Part shown: positions 10,761 through 19,147 of the stretch, one piece after another
Numbering within the stretch: position 1 is the stretch's first letter
Layout of the letters: every line of letters starts with the position of its first letter
Origin: REEB85 sp018971455
Lineage (GTDB): Bacteria > Pseudomonadota > Alphaproteobacteria > Acetobacterales > Acetobacteraceae
Length of the DNA: 51,821 bases
Reading direction: 5' to 3'
Assembly: GCA_028871195.1 (NCBI GenBank)
Contig: JAGWNT010000015.1
Coordinates: 1 to 51,821, forward strand
Program-made: the position numbers and the translations under genes
Notes under the pieces: model-generated
Databases searched by the model: none
Told to the model about the DNA's origin: nothing
What the model saw: only the letters and a program-made list of their open reading frames with translations

Positions 10761-11924
10761 ATGGATTTCGACCTCACCGAGGCGCAGCGCGCCTTCCAGG
10801 ACAGCGTGCGCGGCTTCGCCGAGCGGCATCTGGCCAAGGGGGCCCTGGCCCGCGCCCATGACGAGCGCTTCCCCTGGGACGTGGCGCGCGCCATGGCCGA
10901 GGCCGGGCTGTTCGGCATCATGCTGCCCGAAGCCGATGGCGGCGCCGGCGGCACGCTGATGGACGCGGTGCTGGCGATGGAGCAGATCGCCTATGTCTGC
11001 CCGCGCAGCGCCGACGTGCTCCAGGCCGGCAATTTCGGCGCCTTCCGCACCTTCGCCGAATACGCGACCGCGGAGCAGAAATCCCGCTTCTTCGGCCGCC
11101 TCCTGCGCGGCGAGACCATCGCCGCCGTGGCGATGACCGAGCCCGAGGCCGGCTCGGCGCTGACCGAGCTCACCACCGCCTGCACGCCGCATGGCGAGGG
11201 GTTCCGCCTCAATGGCGGCAAGGTGTTCACCAGCAACACCGAGGATGCGGCGGTGTTCCTGGTCTATTGCCGCTTCGGCCCCGGCACGGACGGGATCGGC
11301 AGCGTCCTGGTGGAGCGCGGCATGAGCGGCTTCCGCCTCGGCGCACCGAGCCACTACATGAACGGCGAGAGCTGGTGCGCGCTGTATTTCGACGACGTCT
11401 ACATCCCGCCCGAGAACGTGCTGCTGCGCGAGGGCGGCTTCCGCAAGCAGATCGCGGGCTTCAATGTCGAGCGCATCGGCAACACCACGCGCGCCCTGGC
11501 GCTGGGCGAATACTGCTTCCGCCAGGCCCGCGACCACGCCGTGACGCGCCGGCAATTCGGCCGCCCGCTCGCCGAGTTCCAGGGCCTGCAGTGGAAATTC
11601 GCCGAAATGCGGGTGGCGCTGGATGCCGCGCAATTGCTGCTCTACCGCGCCGCCAGCCGGGGCGCGGACGGCCTGCCGGACGCGCAGGACGTGGCGATCG
11701 CCAAGTTTGCCTGCAACCAGGCCGGCTGGATGGCGGCCAACGAGTCGCTCCAGGTGATGGGCGGCACCGGCTATTCGCAGGACCTGCTGCTCGAATACTG
11801 CGTGCGGAAAACGCGCGGGTGGATGATTGCCGGCGGCTCGCTGGAGATGATGAAGAACCGCATCGCCGAGGGCGTGTTCGGCCGCAGCTTCTCCCAGCGC
11901 CCGCCGCGGCCGAAGAATGGCTGA
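10761..11924 (+). CDS. Acyl-CoA dehydrogenase with non-standard catalytic base
   Basis: The 387-residue protein has the full acyl-CoA dehydrogenase fold: an N-terminal helical domain starting MDFDLTEAQRAFQDSVR, the FAD signature AMTEPEAGSALTELTT, and the C-terminal helices with RRQFGRPLAEFQ and VMGGTGYSQDLLLE. The usual C-terminal base motif YEGT is replaced by AGGS, with Gly358 in the Glu position. Glu237 in FNVERIG sits where isovaleryl-CoA and long-chain acyl-CoA dehydrogenases keep their base (DLERL or PQERL), so it may serve instead. It lies 18 bases after the SDR gene and overlaps the ligase gene by 8 bases. The substrate is unknown; a branched or bulky acyl-CoA is a reasonable guess. 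Confidence 0.88.
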   Translation: MDFDLTEAQRAFQDSVRGFAERHLAKGALARAHDERFPWDVARAMAEAGLFGIMLPEADGGAGGTLMDAVLAMEQIAYVCPRSADVLQAGNFGAFRTFAEYATAEQKSRFFGRLLRGETIAAVAMTEPEAGSALTELTTACTPHGEGFRLNGGKVFTSNTEDAAVFLVYCRFGPGTDGIGSVLVERGMSGFRLGAPSHYMNGESWCALYFDDVYIPPENVLLREGGFRKQIAGFNVERIGNTTRALALGEYCFRQARDHAVTRRQFGRPLAEFQGLQWKFAEMRVALDAAQLLLYRAASRGADGLPDAQDVAIAKFACNQAGWMAANESLQVMGGTGYSQDLLLEYCVRKTRGWMIAGGSLEMMKNRIAEGVFGRSFSQRPPRPKNG

Positions 11925-13911
11925 TCTCGCCGCAGCACTGCTCAACCCGCGTCGCATCGCGCTGATCGGCGCCTCGTCCGAGGCATCCCGGCTCACCGCG
12001 CGCGCCCAGATCTATCTGCGCCGGCACGGCTACACCGGAGAGGTTTTCGCGATCAATCCGCGCGCCGCCGCGCTGCCCGGCGGAACGATCCTGGGTGCTA
12101 CCGCCTATGCCTCGCTCGACGACGTGCCCGGCGCGATCGACTTCGCCTACGTGCTGGTCGGCACCGGGCAGGTGGAGGCCGCCATTGCCACCTGCGCCGC
12201 GCGCCGCGTGCCGGTGGCCTGCGTGCTGGCCGACGGCTTCGCCGAGGCCGGTGCCGCCGGCCTCGCCATGCAGGAGCGCGTGCTGGCGGCCGCCAGGGCG
12301 GGCGGGGTGCGCCTGCTCGGGCCGAACTCCATGGGCATCCTGAACATCCCCGCCCGCACCGCGTGCACCGTCAACGCGGCCCTGGAGGCGGAGACGCTGA
12401 TCCCCGGGCGCTGGTCGCTGGTGTCGCAATCGGGTTCGGTGATGGGCACGCTGCTCTCGCGCGCCGCGGCGCGCGGTTTCGGCTTCGCCAAGATGATCGG
12501 CACCGGCAACGAAGCCGACCTCACCGCCGGTGAGATCGCCTCCCTGCTCGCCGACGATCCCGAGACCGACGCCATTCTGCTCTTTCTGGAGACCATCCGC
12601 CGACCGGAGCTCTATGCCGAGGCGGCGCGGCGCGCCCATGCCGCCGGCAAGCCGATCATCGCCTACAAGCTCGGCCGCTCGGAGGCCGGGGCGGCGCTGG
12701 CCACCACCCATACCGGCGCCCTGGCCGGCTCGGATGCCGCGGCCGACGCCTTCCTGCGCGCCTGCGGCATCGTGCGCGTGGACATGCTGGAGACGCTGCT
12801 GGAGGTGCCGCCTTTGCTGCGCGCGCCGCCGCCCGCGAAGGCGCCGCCGCGCGCCGTGCGGGTTGTCACCACCACCGGCGGCGGCGGGGCGATGGTGGTG
12901 GACCGGCTGGGCGTGCTCGGCATCGCCACCGCGGCGATGACGGACACCACCCTGGCCGGCGCCGGGCGGGACTCGGTCGCGACCCTCCTCGACGCGGCGC
13001 GCGACGCCGGGGATTGCGGCCTCGTCGTCGCGGTGATCGGCAGCTCGGCGCAGTTCCGCCCGCAGGATGCCATCGCCGGCGTGCTCGCCTCGCGCGGGGC
13101 GGCTCCCCTGGCGGCCTTCCTCGCGCCGCAGGCCGACGCGTCGTTGCAACTGCTGGCCGAGGCCGGCATCGCCGCCTTCCGCACCCCCGAATCCTGTGCC
13201 GACGCGGCGCGCGCGCTGTTCGACCGGCGGGCCCCGCGCGCCCCGATCGCCCTCGGCGATCTCTCCGCCCTCCCGCCCCTGCTGCCGGCGCCGGACGAGG
13301 CCGCGGCGCGGCGGGTCTTCGCGGCCCTCGGCATCGCCGACCATGCCGTGCCGATCGACCCGGCCGCCCTGCCTCCGCTCGCCTATCCGGTGGCGTTGAA
13401 GGCGGTCTCTGCCGAAATCGCCCACAAGACGGAGGCCAGCGCCGTGGCACTCGCCATCGCCGACGCGCCGGCGCTGCGCGCGGCGGCGGCCGACATGCGG
13501 GCGCGGCTCGGCGCGCGCATCAGTGGCTTCCTCGCCCAGCCGATGGTGCGTGGCGTCGCTGAGGCGCTGGTCGGCTACCGGCGCGATCCGCTGGTCGGCC
13601 CGGTCATTCTCCTCGGCGCCGGCGGCGTTCTCGCCGAACTATACCGCGATGTCGCCTTGCGCGTGGCGCCGGTCAGCGCGGCCGAAGCGATGGAGATGAT
13701 CGCCGAGGTGAAGGGCCTGGCCCCGGCGCGCGGCTATCGCGGCCTGCCGAGGGGCGATCTCGCGGCGCTCGCGCAGGCCGTCGCCGCGGTCTCCCGACTC
13801 GCCGGTCTCGCCACGGTGCGCGAGGCGGAAATCAACCCCCTCATCGTGCTGCCCGAGGGAGGGGGCGTCGTCATGGCCGATGCGCTGCTTGTCTGCGATG
13901 GAACGGGCTGA
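11917..13911 (+). CDS. NDP-forming acyl-CoA ligase (acetate--CoA ligase family)
   Basis: This is a single-chain 664-residue enzyme of the ADP-forming acyl-CoA synthetase superfamily. Domains in order are a CoA-binding Rossmann domain (RRIALIGASSEASRL, about 10-110), a succinyl-CoA-ligase-like flavodoxin domain (LVSQSGSVMG, then ATTHTGALAGSDAA at about 265), and a C-terminal ATP-grasp domain (YPVALKAVSAEIAHKTEA and GPVILLGAGGVLAELYRD). Such enzymes make or use acyl-CoA with ATP via a phosphohistidine. The start overlaps the acyl-CoA dehydrogenase gene by 8 bases, so it is probably co-translated and activates the acid degraded by the operon. The 3' end overlaps the convergent DedA gene by 41 bases. 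Confidence 0.88.
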   Translation: MADLAAALLNPRRIALIGASSEASRLTARAQIYLRRHGYTGEVFAINPRAAALPGGTILGATAYASLDDVPGAIDFAYVLVGTGQVEAAIATCAARRVPVACVLADGFAEAGAAGLAMQERVLAAARAGGVRLLGPNSMGILNIPARTACTVNAALEAETLIPGRWSLVSQSGSVMGTLLSRAAARGFGFAKMIGTGNEADLTAGEIASLLADDPETDAILLFLETIRRPELYAEAARRAHAAGKPIIAYKLGRSEAGAALATTHTGALAGSDAAADAFLRACGIVRVDMLETLLEVPPLLRAPPPAKAPPRAVRVVTTTGGGGAMVVDRLGVLGIATAAMTDTTLAGAGRDSVATLLDAARDAGDCGLVVAVIGSSAQFRPQDAIAGVLASRGAAPLAAFLAPQADASLQLLAEAGIAAFRTPESCADAARALFDRRAPRAPIALGDLSALPPLLPAPDEAAARRVFAALGIADHAVPIDPAALPPLAYPVALKAVSAEIAHKTEASAVALAIADAPALRAAAADMRARLGARISGFLAQPMVRGVAEALVGYRRDPLVGPVILLGAGGVLAELYRDVALRVAPVSAAEAMEMIAEVKGLAPARGYRGLPRGDLAALAQAVAAVSRLAGLATVREAEINPLIVLPEGGGVVMADALLVCDGTG

Positions 13912-14548
13912 CCAGCGGCCCCGGCAGCGCCCGCTCCGCCACCTCCTCCAGCCGCTTGCCGTGGCGGTGCACCAGCACGGAGCCGAGAATGGCCCCGGCC
14001 ACCGCCACGCCAAGCCCGACCAGCGCCACCGGCCCGAGCAGATGTTCGATGCGCCGGCCGAGGATATACGCGCCGCCGCCATAGGCCGTCACCCACAAGG
14101 CGGCGCCGGCCACGTTGCAGAGAAAGAAATGCCGCCACGGCATGCAGTTCACCCCGGCCAGCAGCGCCGCGAGCGCCCGCAGCAGCGCCACGAAGCGGCC
14201 GAAGAAGACGATCTTGCCGCCATGCAGCCGGAACAGGTACTGGCCGAGCTTGAGCCGCCGCTCCGTCAGCCCGGCGCGCTGTCCGTAGCGCAGCAGCAGC
14301 GCGAAGCCCGCCTCGCGGCCGATCCAGTAGCCGATATTGTCGCCGATCACCGCGCCGGCACAGGCGACGAGCAGCAGCAGCGGCAGGCTCATGGCATGGG
14401 TCGCACCGGCATAGACCGCCGCCGACACCAGCGCCGTCTCCCCGGGCAGCGGCACGCCGAAGCTTTCCGCCATGATGATTCCGCCGACGATCCACACCCC
14501 GTACAGGTGGATCAGCTGGCTGACATGCGGGTGCAGCAGATGGAGCAT
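13871..14548 (-). CDS. DedA-family membrane protein
   Basis: The 225-residue polytopic membrane protein shows the DedA core: MAESFGVPLPGETAL near residue 30, GAVIGDNIGYWIGREAG at about 65-80, and FFGRFVALLRALAALLAG at about 120. It has several hydrophobic helices and a basic C-terminal tail. The R-F-V-A-L-L-R pattern holds the paired arginines conserved in the family. DedA proteins are now linked to undecaprenyl phosphate translocation and membrane homeostasis. The gene is divergent to a PAP2 phosphatase that could make the same lipid. Its 3' end overlaps the acyl-CoA ligase gene tail to tail. Confidence 0.88.
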   Translation of the reverse strand: MLHLLHPHVSQLIHLYGVWIVGGIIMAESFGVPLPGETALVSAAVYAGATHAMSLPLLLLVACAGAVIGDNIGYWIGREAGFALLLRYGQRAGLTERRLKLGQYLFRLHGGKIVFFGRFVALLRALAALLAGVNCMPWRHFFLCNVAGAALWVTAYGGGAYILGRRIEHLLGPVALVGLGVAVAGAILGSVLVHRHGKRLEEVAERALPGPLVSPFHRRQAAHRP

Positions 14549-14646
14549 CGGGGCCTTTCGGAGCGTGCGGCGAGCTGTATGGCAGAGGAAGATGACAAAG
14601 CGATGACAAGGGGCTAGTCGGGCGGCGAACCACCCTCTGGTGCGAC

Positions 14647-15255
14647 ATGCCGACCTGGAACCTGTTCGTCTACCATCTTCTCAACGCCGCCTCCCACCCC
14701 GCCCCGGCGGCGGTGACCGCCATGGCGCTGCTCGCCAACAGCCCGGTCATCGTGGTGTCGGCGTCGCTCGTGCTGCTCTGGGTCCGTGGCGCGCCCGCGC
14801 ACCGGGCGGGCGTGCTGGCGACCGCGCTGGCGGTTCTCGCCGCCCTCGGCGTCAACCAGTTGCTCGGCCTGCTGTGGTTCGAGCCCCGCCCCTTCATGGT
14901 GCCCGTCGGCCACACGCTGATCACCCATGCGGCGGACAATTCCTTCCCCTCCGATCACGCGACCTTCATCTGGAGTTTCGCCGGCGGGCTGATCGCCAGC
15001 CGCGCCGCGCCCGGCTGGGGGCGGCTGGCCATCCTCTACGGCCTCGCCGTCGCCTGGGCGCGCATCTGGCTCGGCGTGCATTTTCCCATCGACATGCTGG
15101 GCGCCGCCCTGGTCGCCCTGCCCGCCGCCTGGTTCGCCCACGCCATCACCGCGCCGGTGCGCAGCCTGCTGCTTCCGCCCTGCGAGCGGCTCTACGAGGC
15201 GGCACTGCGCGCCCTCTGTCTGCCGCCGGCCCTGTTCCCGCGCCGCCCCATCTGA
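14647..15255 (+). CDS. PAP2-family undecaprenyl-diphosphatase (BcrC/YbjG-like)
   Basis: The 202-residue membrane protein has at least five hydrophobic helices. The phosphatase motifs face the periplasm by family analogy: FEPRPFM (motif 1), NSFPSDHATF (motif 2), and ARIWLGVHFPIDMLG (motif 3 with its His). The intervening VGHTLITHAADNSFPSDH pattern is that of BcrC/YbjG undecaprenyl-diphosphatases, which regenerate the C55 carrier lipid for cell wall synthesis. The lysine of the classic K-x6-RP motif is not visible, as in several members of this branch. It is transcribed away from the DedA gene with a 98-base gap. Confidence 0.85.
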   Translation: MPTWNLFVYHLLNAASHPAPAAVTAMALLANSPVIVVSASLVLLWVRGAPAHRAGVLATALAVLAALGVNQLLGLLWFEPRPFMVPVGHTLITHAADNSFPSDHATFIWSFAGGLIASRAAPGWGRLAILYGLAVAWARIWLGVHFPIDMLGAALVALPAAWFAHAITAPVRSLLLPPCERLYEAALRALCLPPALFPRRPI

Positions 15256-15268
15256 CCAGCCGGCCGGA

Positions 15269-16333
15269 TCAGCCAAGCAGCCACGGCGCGCCGGCCGCCT
15301 CGGCGATCCCGCGGATGCGGGCGAGCAGGCCGGGGCCGACCGGAATCCCTTCGGCCATCCGCCGCGCTGCCACCGCGCGCTCGGGGTCGCCGGCCACCTG
15401 CACCGGGTGCTTCGGATCGACCGGTGGGGTCGCGCGCATGGTGTCGCAGAAGCGCGCCACATCGGCGCGGAAATTCGCCGGATCGGCAAACACCGCGGGA
15501 TCGAGCGCCAGCAGGAAATGGCCGAGATTGACGCCCCCCGGCCCCCTGGTGTGTCCTGCATCGCTCGGCAGCGTCACGCCGGCCAGGGCGCCGGCCAGGA
15601 TGTCCACCATCATCGCCAGCCCGTAGCCCTTGTAGCTGGAATTCTCCCGCGAACCGCCGAGCGAGGTCAGGAAGCCGGGCCGCTCCACCACGTCCCCCGG
15701 GTCGGTGCTCGGCCGGCCATCGGCGGTCAGCACCCAGCCGGGCGGGGCGGGCAGGCCCTCATTGGCCTTGTTGCGCACCTTCCCGAACGCCACCGTGGTG
15801 GTCGCCATGTCGAGCAGGAATGGCCGCCCCGGCTCGCCAGGCGCGGCGAAGCACCAGGGATCGGTGCCAAGCCGCGCCACCGCCCCGCCGGTCGGCGCCA
15901 CGCGAACCCCGCTCGCCGTCGTGCTGACCATGCCGATCAGCCCGGCATCGGCGGCGATCAGGCCGTAATAGCCGCACGCGCCGAAATGCGCCGAGTTGCG
16001 CACCACGATAGCCGCCATGCCGGAGGCCCGCGCCTTGGCCACCGCCAGGCGCATGGCGAAGGCGGCCGGCACATGACCCAGCCCGCCGCCGCCATCGACC
16101 ACCGCCGAGACCGGCGACTCGCGCAGGACCGCCGGGCGCGCGGCGAGATCGAGCCGCCCGGCCGTCCGCCAGGAATCGTATTGCGTCAGCATCGACAGGC
16201 CATGGCTGTCGATGCCGTGCAGATCGGCCCAGGCCAGGATTTCCGCGGTCTCGGTGGCGTTTTCGGCCGCCATCCCCCATGCCGTCAGAATGGCTTCGAT
16301 CTGGGCGCAGTGCAGCGCATGCGGGGCTGGCAT
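15269..16333 (-). CDS. Ldh-family (malate/L-lactate/ureidoglycolate-type) dehydrogenase
   Basis: The 354-residue NAD(P)-dependent oxidoreductase has the distinctive fold of the Ldh_2 family, not that of classical lactate dehydrogenase. Visible family motifs are ADLHGIDSHGLSML with the conserved His, VVRNSAHFGACGYYGLIA, LLDMATTTVAFGKV, and NSSYKGYGLAMMVDIL. Members reduce or oxidise 2-oxo/2-hydroxy acids such as malate, lactate, sulfolactate or ureidoglycolate, and the motifs seen do not decide which. Neighbours give no pathway clue. It is divergent from the Nudix gene with an 80-base gap that may hold promoters for both. Confidence 0.87.
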   Translation of the reverse strand: MPAPHALHCAQIEAILTAWGMAAENATETAEILAWADLHGIDSHGLSMLTQYDSWRTAGRLDLAARPAVLRESPVSAVVDGGGGLGHVPAAFAMRLAVAKARASGMAAIVVRNSAHFGACGYYGLIAADAGLIGMVSTTASGVRVAPTGGAVARLGTDPWCFAAPGEPGRPFLLDMATTTVAFGKVRNKANEGLPAPPGWVLTADGRPSTDPGDVVERPGFLTSLGGSRENSSYKGYGLAMMVDILAGALAGVTLPSDAGHTRGPGGVNLGHFLLALDPAVFADPANFRADVARFCDTMRATPPVDPKHPVQVAGDPERAVAARRMAEGIPVGPGLLARIRGIAEAAGAPWLLG

Positions 16334-16413
16334 GGGGTTTCCTCTCGGCTGGCTCGCCCCAGGCTTGCGCAGCGCGACCGCGGCGGCAAGGTTGGGCGCG
16401 AAGGAGAGTCCCG

Positions 16414-17010
16414 ATGAGCCAACCCGTCACCCCCCGCCCCGCCGCCAGCCTGCTGGTGCTGCGCCACGGCCCCGCCCCGGAGGTGCTGATGGGCCTGCGC
16501 GGCGCCGGCCATAAATTCATGCCCAACCGCCTGGTTTTCCCCGGCGGCGCGGTGGATGCGGCGGACCACGCCGCCCCGGCGGCGACGCCGCTGCGCGCCG
16601 AGGTGATGGCGCTGCTGGGCAAATCGGCCGATGCCAGCCTCGCCCGCGCCCTGGCCGTCGCCGCCGCGCGGGAGCTCGAGGAGGAGACCGGCCTCTCCCT
16701 CGGCGCGCCCCCGGCGCTGGACGGGCTTGACTATCTCTGCCGCGCGGTGACGCCGGAGAGCATGCCGATGCGCTTCGATGCCCGCTTCCTCGTCATCGAC
16801 GCCGCCCGCGTCGCCGGCACGCTGGGCGGTTCGGGCGAGTTGGAGGATCTGCGCTGGTACACGCTGGACGACGCGCTGGCGCTCGACCTCGCCTTCGCCA
16901 CGCGCAACGTGATCGAGAAGCTGCTCGCCTGGCTCGCGCTCGACGCCGGTCAGCGGCGGATGCGGGCCACCGTGCCGGTGCTGCTCAATCGCGGCTGGAC
17001 GGAAGAGTAG
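16414..17010 (+). CDS. Nudix hydrolase
   Basis: The 198-residue protein has MPNRLVFPGGAVDAAD, followed about 40 residues later by the Nudix core AARELEEETGLSL with the metal-binding REL-EE residues. The insertion between the FPGG segment and the Nudix helix is typical of the NUDT19-like branch, whose members often hydrolyse CoA derivatives or nucleotide diphosphates. Start ATG 16414 has AAGGAG at 16401-16406. The frame is open upstream but non-homologous there. The 3' end overlaps the convergent MBL hydrolase by 26 bases. The substrate is not predictable from the sequence. Confidence 0.85.
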   Translation: MSQPVTPRPAASLLVLRHGPAPEVLMGLRGAGHKFMPNRLVFPGGAVDAADHAAPAATPLRAEVMALLGKSADASLARALAVAAARELEEETGLSLGAPPALDGLDYLCRAVTPESMPMRFDARFLVIDAARVAGTLGGSGELEDLRWYTLDDALALDLAFATRNVIEKLLAWLALDAGQRRMRATVPVLLNRGWTEE

Positions 17011-17830
17011 CCGCCCACCCCACCCCGCGCGGCGCCGCCCGCCCCTCCTGCTGCAATTTCAGCAGATGGGCGAGCACGTTGCGCCCGGCCGCCGCACTCA
17101 GGCGGGGATCGATCGCCCCATAGATCGCACCCACCAGCGCCTCGATCACCTGCGCCTCATCGCCGAGAGCGGCCAGGATCGCCGCCTCGCGCTGCCGGCG
17201 ATGGTCGAGCAGGCCCTGGGCGAAGGCGCGCGGGGCGGTGATCGGCGGACCGTGGCCGGGCAGATAGAGCGAATCACCCCGCGCCAGCAGCCGGTGCAGG
17301 CTGGCGAAATACGCCACCATGTCGCCCTGCGGCGGCGAGACCACGCTGCTCGACCACGACATCACGTGGTCGGCGCTGAACACCACCCCGTCAGCGCGGG
17401 CGAAGCAGAGATGGTCCGGGCAATGGCCGGGCGTGTGCAGTGCTTGCCAGGGCCCGACCGCGTCGCCATCATCGAGCGCGATGTCGGCGGTAAAGCCGGC
17501 ATCGGCGCTGTCGCGGAATCCGTAGCTGGGCGCGCCGGTCGCGGCCCGCAGGGCGGGCAGCGCGCCGACATGGTCGCGATGGGTATGGCTCAGCAGGATG
17601 CGCGCCACCCGCCCGCCGGTCGCCGCCAGGATCGCCGCCACATGGGCATCGTCCTCCGGCCCCGGATCGAGCACGGCAAAGCCCTGCGCCTCCTCGATCA
17701 GGTAGGTATTGGTGCCGTGATAGGTCATCGGCCCGGGATTGGCGGCGACGATGCGGGCGATGCCGGGCGCCACCGGCAGGGCCGCGCCGCGCGGCGGCTC
17801 CGGCTCGGTGAGGAAGACGGGACCGGCCAT
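16985..17830 (-). CDS. MBL-fold metallohydrolase (LACTB2-like)
   Basis: This is a metallo-beta-lactamase fold protein of about 281 residues. Its metal motif SHTHRDHVGALPAL supplies the H-x-H-x-DH ligands. TPGHCPDHLCF and SADHVM give further ligands, and YLPGHGPPI is the C-terminal family motif. The C-terminal winged-helix-like part (GLLDHRRQREAAILAAL to ending GVGWA) is that of LACTB2-like proteins, which include RNA-cleaving and thioester-cleaving enzymes. ATG 17830 shares a base with the carbonic anhydrase stop (TGATG), so it is preferred over a GTG three codons upstream. Its function is not fixed by sequence. Confidence 0.85.
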   Translation of the reverse strand: MAGPVFLTEPEPPRGAALPVAPGIARIVAANPGPMTYHGTNTYLIEEAQGFAVLDPGPEDDAHVAAILAATGGRVARILLSHTHRDHVGALPALRAATGAPSYGFRDSADAGFTADIALDDGDAVGPWQALHTPGHCPDHLCFARADGVVFSADHVMSWSSSVVSPPQGDMVAYFASLHRLLARGDSLYLPGHGPPITAPRAFAQGLLDHRRQREAAILAALGDEAQVIEALVGAIYGAIDPRLSAAAGRNVLAHLLKLQQEGRAAPRGVGWAATLPSSRD

Positions 17831-18561
17831 CACCTGCACCGCAGGCCCGACGCGCCGGGCGGCATGCCCTCCGCCACCGGCAGGAATTCCCCGCTCGCCG
17901 GATCGCGCACCAGGAGCCGGCCGGTGGCGACGCCGAAAAAGGCCCCGTGCAGCGTCAGCCTGCCCCGCTCGACGAGGATGCGCACGCAGGGGAAGGTCAT
18001 CAGATTGCGCAGGCTGAGTTCCACCGAGGCGAGTTCGAGCCGCCGCAGATAGGCCTCCGCCCCGTCCTTGCCGGGCGGGCCGAGCCCCGCGGCGGCCGGC
18101 GCGATCTGCGACATCCAGCGCCCGATGAAATCGCCCGGCGAGAGCGGCGCGCGATCATCGGCAAAGGCCGCGATGCCGCCGCAGAAAGCGTGCCCGAGCA
18201 CGACGATGTGGCGGACCCGCAGGGCCTGCACGCCGAACTCGAGTGCCGCACTGGTGCCGTGCTGGGTGCTGCGATCGGCCTCGTAGGCCGGCACCAGGTT
18301 GGCCACGTTGCGCACCACCAGCAACTCGCCGGGCGCCGCATCGAAGATGACCTCGGGCGAGACGCGGGAATCGACGCAGCCGATGACCATGATCTCGGGC
18401 CGCTGCCCGCGCTCGGCGAGCATTTCGTAGCGCGAGCGCTCGGCGGCGAAACGGCCCCCGATGAAGGCGCGATACCCCTCGGCGAGCCGCGCGGGAAACA
18501 TGCCGGCATCGGGCGTGCCGGCTGCGGGCGGGCTGGCATCGGGCATCGGGGCATCGGACAT
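17830..18561 (-). CDS. Beta-class carbonic anhydrase
   Basis: The 243-residue protein interconverts CO2 and bicarbonate. The zinc ligands are clear: Cys and the Asp-Arg pair in IGCVDSRVSPE, then His and Cys in VLGHAFCGGIAA. LLVVRNVANLVP is the usual strand after the first ligand. The N-terminal 20 residues are rich in Pro, Ala and Met and are probably disordered. The gene is translationally coupled to the MBL hydrolase gene downstream (shared base at stop/start). Alphaproteobacterial enzymes of this class are cytoplasmic and supply bicarbonate for carboxylases. Confidence 0.94.
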   Translation of the reverse strand: MSDAPMPDASPPAAGTPDAGMFPARLAEGYRAFIGGRFAAERSRYEMLAERGQRPEIMVIGCVDSRVSPEVIFDAAPGELLVVRNVANLVPAYEADRSTQHGTSAALEFGVQALRVRHIVVLGHAFCGGIAAFADDRAPLSPGDFIGRWMSQIAPAAAGLGPPGKDGAEAYLRRLELASVELSLRNLMTFPCVRILVERGRLTLHGAFFGVATGRLLVRDPASGEFLPVAEGMPPGASGLRCR

Positions 18562-18627
18562 GCGGGCATCCTCGCGCTGGTGGCGCCGCCGCCATAGCGC
18601 AGTACCAGGGCGGATGGAATTGCGGCG

Positions 18628-19062
18628 CTATCCCATGCGCTCGACCAGATCCTCCTTGAGCCGCGCCTCGCGCTCGAACGCCGCCAGTTCGCTGCCCAGC
18701 GCGTCGCGGATCGAGATCATGCCGACCGGCCGGCCGCCATCCGTCACCGGCACATGGCGGAAGCCATTGTCGTGCATGAGATGCAGGGCATGCATCAGCA
18801 GCCGGTCCGGCGTGATGGTCACCACGTCGTGCGTCATCACATCCGACAATGTCGTGCCATCCGGGTCGCGCCCGGCGGCCAGCACGCGGGTGAGCGCGTC
18901 GCGCTCGGTGAAGATGCCGGCAAGGTGCCCGCGCTCGACCACCATCACCGAGCCGACATGCTGGTCGGCCATGGCGCGGGTGGCGGCCCGCACGCTGGTT
19001 CTGGGCGGCAGGGTGAGGATGGCCTGGTCGCGGATCACGTCGCGCACGGAGCGGGACGCCAT
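18628..19062 (-). CDS. CBS-domain pair protein
   Basis: The 144-residue protein consists of two CBS motifs and little else. The first is SVRDVIRDQAILTLPPRTSV to HLAGIFTERDALTRVL. The second is LSDVMTHDVVTITPDRLLM to PVGMISIRDALGSEL, followed by a short charged helix. Stand-alone CBS pairs bind adenine nucleotides or related ligands and regulate partner proteins. No partner is evident here. Start ATG 19062 is preceded by GGGGAGA at suitable distance; a much longer open frame upstream is antisense to the P1 peptidase gene and was rejected. Confidence 0.87.
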   Translation of the reverse strand: MASRSVRDVIRDQAILTLPPRTSVRAATRAMADQHVGSVMVVERGHLAGIFTERDALTRVLAAGRDPDGTTLSDVMTHDVVTITPDRLLMHALHLMHDNGFRHVPVTDGGRPVGMISIRDALGSELAAFEREARLKEDLVERMG

Positions 19063-19147
19063 GGCACGTCTCCCCGTTGGTTCAAGCATGGCCGGGACTA
19101 TGCGAGCATCGCGCGTCCCGTTCAACGCACAAGCGAGTGTCGCCCTC

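Noticed and set aside
9741..11996. Open frame of about 751 codons on minus opposite the SDR and acyl-CoA dehydrogenase genes
   Set aside because: Antisense shadow with His/Gly/Ala bias; both genes on plus have clear family motifs.
18574..18600. Hairpin GCGCT...AGCGC in front of the carbonic anhydrase gene
   Set aside because: Only 5 strong pairs in a very GC-rich region; chance is likely and there is no T-run.
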